Positions 38,785 to 41,164 of a stretch of DNA of 41,164 nucleotides are shown here, piece after piece. The stretch is from CAYOEZ01 sp964402955. GTDB lineage: Bacteria; Chloroflexota; DTOL01; DAOUCN01. A program made the position numbers and the translations under genes. Each line of letters opens with the position of its first letter. The first letter of the stretch is position 1. The notes under the pieces are model-generated. The model was not told the origin of the DNA and ran no database searches. It saw only the letters and a program-made list of their open reading frames with translations. The stretch spans positions 1 to 41,164 of the forward strand of contig CAYOEZ010000014.1 of the NCBI GenBank assembly GCA_964402955.1, read 5' to 3'.

Positions 38785-41022
38785 CTACCTCTGCGGCTGT
38801 TGCGGGCCTGTTACCGGATCCGGATAGACCTCGCGGGTGCGTCCACCGTCCAACTGTGGGCCGACGACGCCTTGTTGTTCGAGGATGTCGAGCAGACGGG
38901 CGGCGCGGGCATAGCCCACGCGCAGCTTACGCTGCAGGAGTGACGCCGAGCCATGTCCGCCAGCTCGCACGACCTGTTTGGCCTGCTCGAGCATGGGGTC
39001 TTGGCTGACTTGCAGCTCTGGCTCGTCGATAGGCTGGCTAATGGTCTGCGTGATGTCTGCCGCGACGGGCGCTCCTTCAACGGGCGGCGGCGCTGCGCCC
39101 TTCCAGAAGTTGATCAGCCATTCCAGCTCGTGATCCGATACCCAGCAGCCCTGCAAGCGCACCGGGCTGGAGGAATCGGAAGCCATGTAGAGCATGTCGC
39201 CATGGCCCAAGAGCTTCTCAGCGCCAGGCATGTCGAGCACAACACGCGAGTCGATCTGTGACGTCACGGCGAACGAGATGCGGGCAGGGAAGTTGGCCTT
39301 GATCAGGCCGGTCACAACGTCGACCGATGGCCGCTGCGTGGCGATGATCAGGTGGATGCCAGTGGCGCGAGCCATCTGCGCCAGGCGGCAGAGCATGCGC
39401 TCCACCTCATCAGGCGAGAGCATCATGATGTCTGCCAACTCGTCGATGATGACGACAATGTAAGGCAGGAACTCGCGCCCGCTCTTAGGCGTCACCCCGG
39501 CGTTGTACATCTCGATGTTGCGCGCTCCGTGCGTCGAAAAGAGCTTGTAGCGGCGCTCCATCTCGCGGGCTGTCCACTTCAAGACATTGATGACCTTGTC
39601 AATTTCGGTCACGACCGGCGCCAGCAAATGGGGGATGCCGTTGTAGGCGACGAGCTCAACCATCTTGGGGTCAACCATGATGAGCTTCAGTTCGTCGGGT
39701 GTGTTGTACATGAGGAAGCAGGCGATGATGGCGTTGATGCAGACGCTCTTGCCTGAACCGGTGGCGCCGGCGATCAGCAGATGAGGCATCTTGGCCAGAT
39801 CGGTCGCCCTTGGCTGGCCCGATACGTCCTGCCCCAGGGCAATAGCAAGCTTGGCCTTGGCGCGCAGCTTCTGGAACGGTGACGACTCGATGACGCCGCG
39901 CAGACCAACGACAGAGATCGACGCGTTGGGAACCTCGATGCCCACGACCGAGCGCCCGGGAACAGGGGCTTCGATGCGGATCGGCGAGGCTGCAAGGGCC
40001 AGCGAGAGGTCATTCTGGCGGGCGACGATGCGGTTAACGGTGACGCCCTGGGCCGGTTGCACGCCGAACTGGGTGACAGCCGGCCCCTGATTCACTTCCA
40101 CGACGCGCGCCGAAATGTGGAAGCTGTTCAGCGTCTCCTCGATGATCTTCACGCGGCGGCGGATATCGGTTTGGCTGAGCTCTTGCTCAGTACTGATCTC
40201 GAGAAAGTCGAGCGGTGGCAATTGCCACTCGCGGCGGATAGTCGTGGGCGGCAGCGCCTGTATGGTTGGGTTGCTAACGTCGCGTAGCAGGGGCTGCCTG
40301 GCCGGCTGTTGCTGCTGTTGCTGTTGGGCAGCAGATGTGGGGCGAGCCAGCAGGTCGGGCGGGACAGCCGGTGGGCGTGGCTCCAGGCGCGGCGGCCGCG
40401 TGATGTCTGGTTCATCGATGGGCTGGTTGCTCTGGCCGTTGCTACGCGGCGCCAACTCGCGGTGATAGAAGTCAGTCATGTGCGCCTGCACATCTTTGGC
40501 AGCTTCTACGACCTCGCGCAGTGAGACGCCAAGCGCCACAATAGCGCCGATGGCAGCAATCGCCAGCAGCACTCCGAACCCGGCCGCGCGCCCGACCACG
40601 CGCACAAAGACGCTGCCGATAGCGTAGCCAACCGCCCCGCCGCCGCCTGCATCGGCAGGGATGGTCTGGGCGTTGCTAGCGAGGGTCGCCAGAATGTGCA
40701 GAATGCCAAGCACAGCGCCGAGGAGAACGGACGCGCCGACAGAGGCCGCGACGGGGAAGGTGAAATGCTCATCGAAGCGCTGGCGCAACCAGTAGATGGC
40801 GAGGGTGCCCACACCGGCCACCACCATCGGCCATCCCCAACCAAAGGCGATGGTCACGACACCGCTCCACCATCGCCCCAGATCGCCGGCAGGGAACAAG
40901 AGGGTGGCGACGGTGAGCAGCGCCATACCAAGCAGAATGAGGGCGACGATATCGCGCTGCGTGTCTTCGCTGATCGCTGGCTTGCCGCTGCTCTTTCTCT
41001 TCTTGGGGGGCTTGCGACTCAT
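38785..41022 (-). CDS. ftsK: DNA translocase FtsK/SpoIIIE
   Basis: Hexameric DNA pump that segregates chromosome termini at division. The 745 residues have four or five N-terminal membrane segments (about 25-180), a Pro/Gln-rich linker with a run of seven Gln (about 232-240), and the motor: a helical alpha domain, Walker A IAGATGSGKS, Walker B YIVVIIDELADIM and the conserved ATQRPSVDVVTG. The C-terminal gamma winged helix (about 675-735, LEQAKQVVRAGGHGSASLLQRKLRVGYARAARLLD) should read KOPS-like sequences. The ATG at 41022 has TGAGG upstream; a GTG 12 bases earlier is less likely. Confidence 0.95.
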   Translation of the reverse strand: MSRKPPKKRKSSGKPAISEDTQRDIVALILLGMALLTVATLLFPAGDLGRWWSGVVTIAFGWGWPMVVAGVGTLAIYWLRQRFDEHFTFPVAASVGASVLLGAVLGILHILATLASNAQTIPADAGGGGAVGYAIGSVFVRVVGRAAGFGVLLAIAAIGAIVALGVSLREVVEAAKDVQAHMTDFYHRELAPRSNGQSNQPIDEPDITRPPRLEPRPPAVPPDLLARPTSAAQQQQQQQPARQPLLRDVSNPTIQALPPTTIRREWQLPPLDFLEISTEQELSQTDIRRRVKIIEETLNSFHISARVVEVNQGPAVTQFGVQPAQGVTVNRIVARQNDLSLALAASPIRIEAPVPGRSVVGIEVPNASISVVGLRGVIESSPFQKLRAKAKLAIALGQDVSGQPRATDLAKMPHLLIAGATGSGKSVCINAIIACFLMYNTPDELKLIMVDPKMVELVAYNGIPHLLAPVVTEIDKVINVLKWTAREMERRYKLFSTHGARNIEMYNAGVTPKSGREFLPYIVVIIDELADIMMLSPDEVERMLCRLAQMARATGIHLIIATQRPSVDVVTGLIKANFPARISFAVTSQIDSRVVLDMPGAEKLLGHGDMLYMASDSSSPVRLQGCWVSDHELEWLINFWKGAAPPPVEGAPVAADITQTISQPIDEPELQVSQDPMLEQAKQVVRAGGHGSASLLQRKLRVGYARAARLLDILEQQGVVGPQLDGGRTREVYPDPVTGPQQPQR

Positions 41023-41065
41023 TGCGTTCCTCACTCAAGCTAGTACCGATGTTCTATGTGCCTTC

Positions 41066-41094
41066 ATTATACCGCCATCGTTCGCAAAATGCAA
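41066..41094 (-). promoter_or_regulatory. sigma70-type promoter of ftsK
   Basis: On the minus strand: TTGCAT (41094-41089), 17-bp spacer, TATAAT (41071-41066). The start near 41059 gives a leader of about 37 nt to the ATG at 41022. Confidence 0.7.
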
Positions 41095-41164
41095 GATCGG
41101 CGCTGTCGCTGGTAGTGTCAACATTTGTGTGTAAGTTCTGCGATCGGCTTATCCTGCCACTTCT

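Noticed and set aside
1..41164. tRNA, rRNA, tmRNA or RNase P RNA genes
   Set aside because: No cloverleaf with a GGTTCGA-type T arm, and no conserved rRNA or other RNA core, was found on reading both strands.

Overview
The window looks like chromosomal DNA from a GC-rich member of the Chloroflexota (Anaerolineae/Caldilineae-like). This is an inference from three things: the gene families (a PyrF-PyrE fusion, an ArgC/LysY-type reductase, MutS2, and a substrate-binding/VWA protein beside PspA), the sigma70-like promoters with 17-18 bp spacers, and the dense REP-like intergenic hairpins. No rRNA or tRNA gene, CRISPR array, prophage or insertion sequence was seen.

Layout. 0-7 kb: an ArgC/LysY reductase, a PD-(D/E)XK-like protein, an adenosine deaminase-family enzyme, then divergent ftsY (-) and mutS2 (+), each with a good promoter. 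7.2-9.7 kb: a four-gene unit of receiver-less winged-helix regulator, membrane protein, PAP2 phosphatase and M23 peptidase, suggesting envelope upkeep. 9.8-12.4 kb: Nramp metal transporter, tandem UspA and a glycine-rich membrane protein in one operon. 12.6-14.5 kb: trxB and a nucleotide-sugar epimerase. 14.9-20.9 kb: pspA behind an ECF-type promoter, a solute-binding protein, a toxin-antitoxin-like pair, a solute-binding/VWA fusion, a membrane coiled-coil protein and a Nudix hydrolase. 20.9-26.2 kb: an orphan LivJ-like lipoprotein, a methyltransferase, an MFS exporter, a 55-residue membrane protein and an M24 peptidase. 26.4-29.0 kb (-): two membrane or surface proteins between two related hairpin repeats, and a multi-zinc-ribbon protein. 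29.1-34.7 kb: a methyltransferase, then the pyr operon (leader ORF/attenuator, pyrC, pyrB, pyrF-pyrE fusion, pyrD). 34.8-37.0 kb: a DUF4143-type ATPase overlapping a URO-D-family gene. 37.0-41.0 kb (-): ftsK, an M19 dipeptidase and a CDP-alcohol phosphatidyltransferase.

Best candidates for undescribed biology: (1) a pyr leader resembling the enterobacterial pyrBI UTP-sensing attenuator, with a 43-codon ORF translated through a perfect terminator and ending two bases before pyrC; (2) the PspA / solute-binding / solute-binding-VWA / coiled-coil cluster, which has no transporter genes and a sigmaW-like promoter; (3) six GTGGGATA-type boxes spaced at about 10.4 bp directly upstream of a near-consensus trxB promoter; (4) a mirrored pair of hairpins after argC whose stems differ by compensatory changes.
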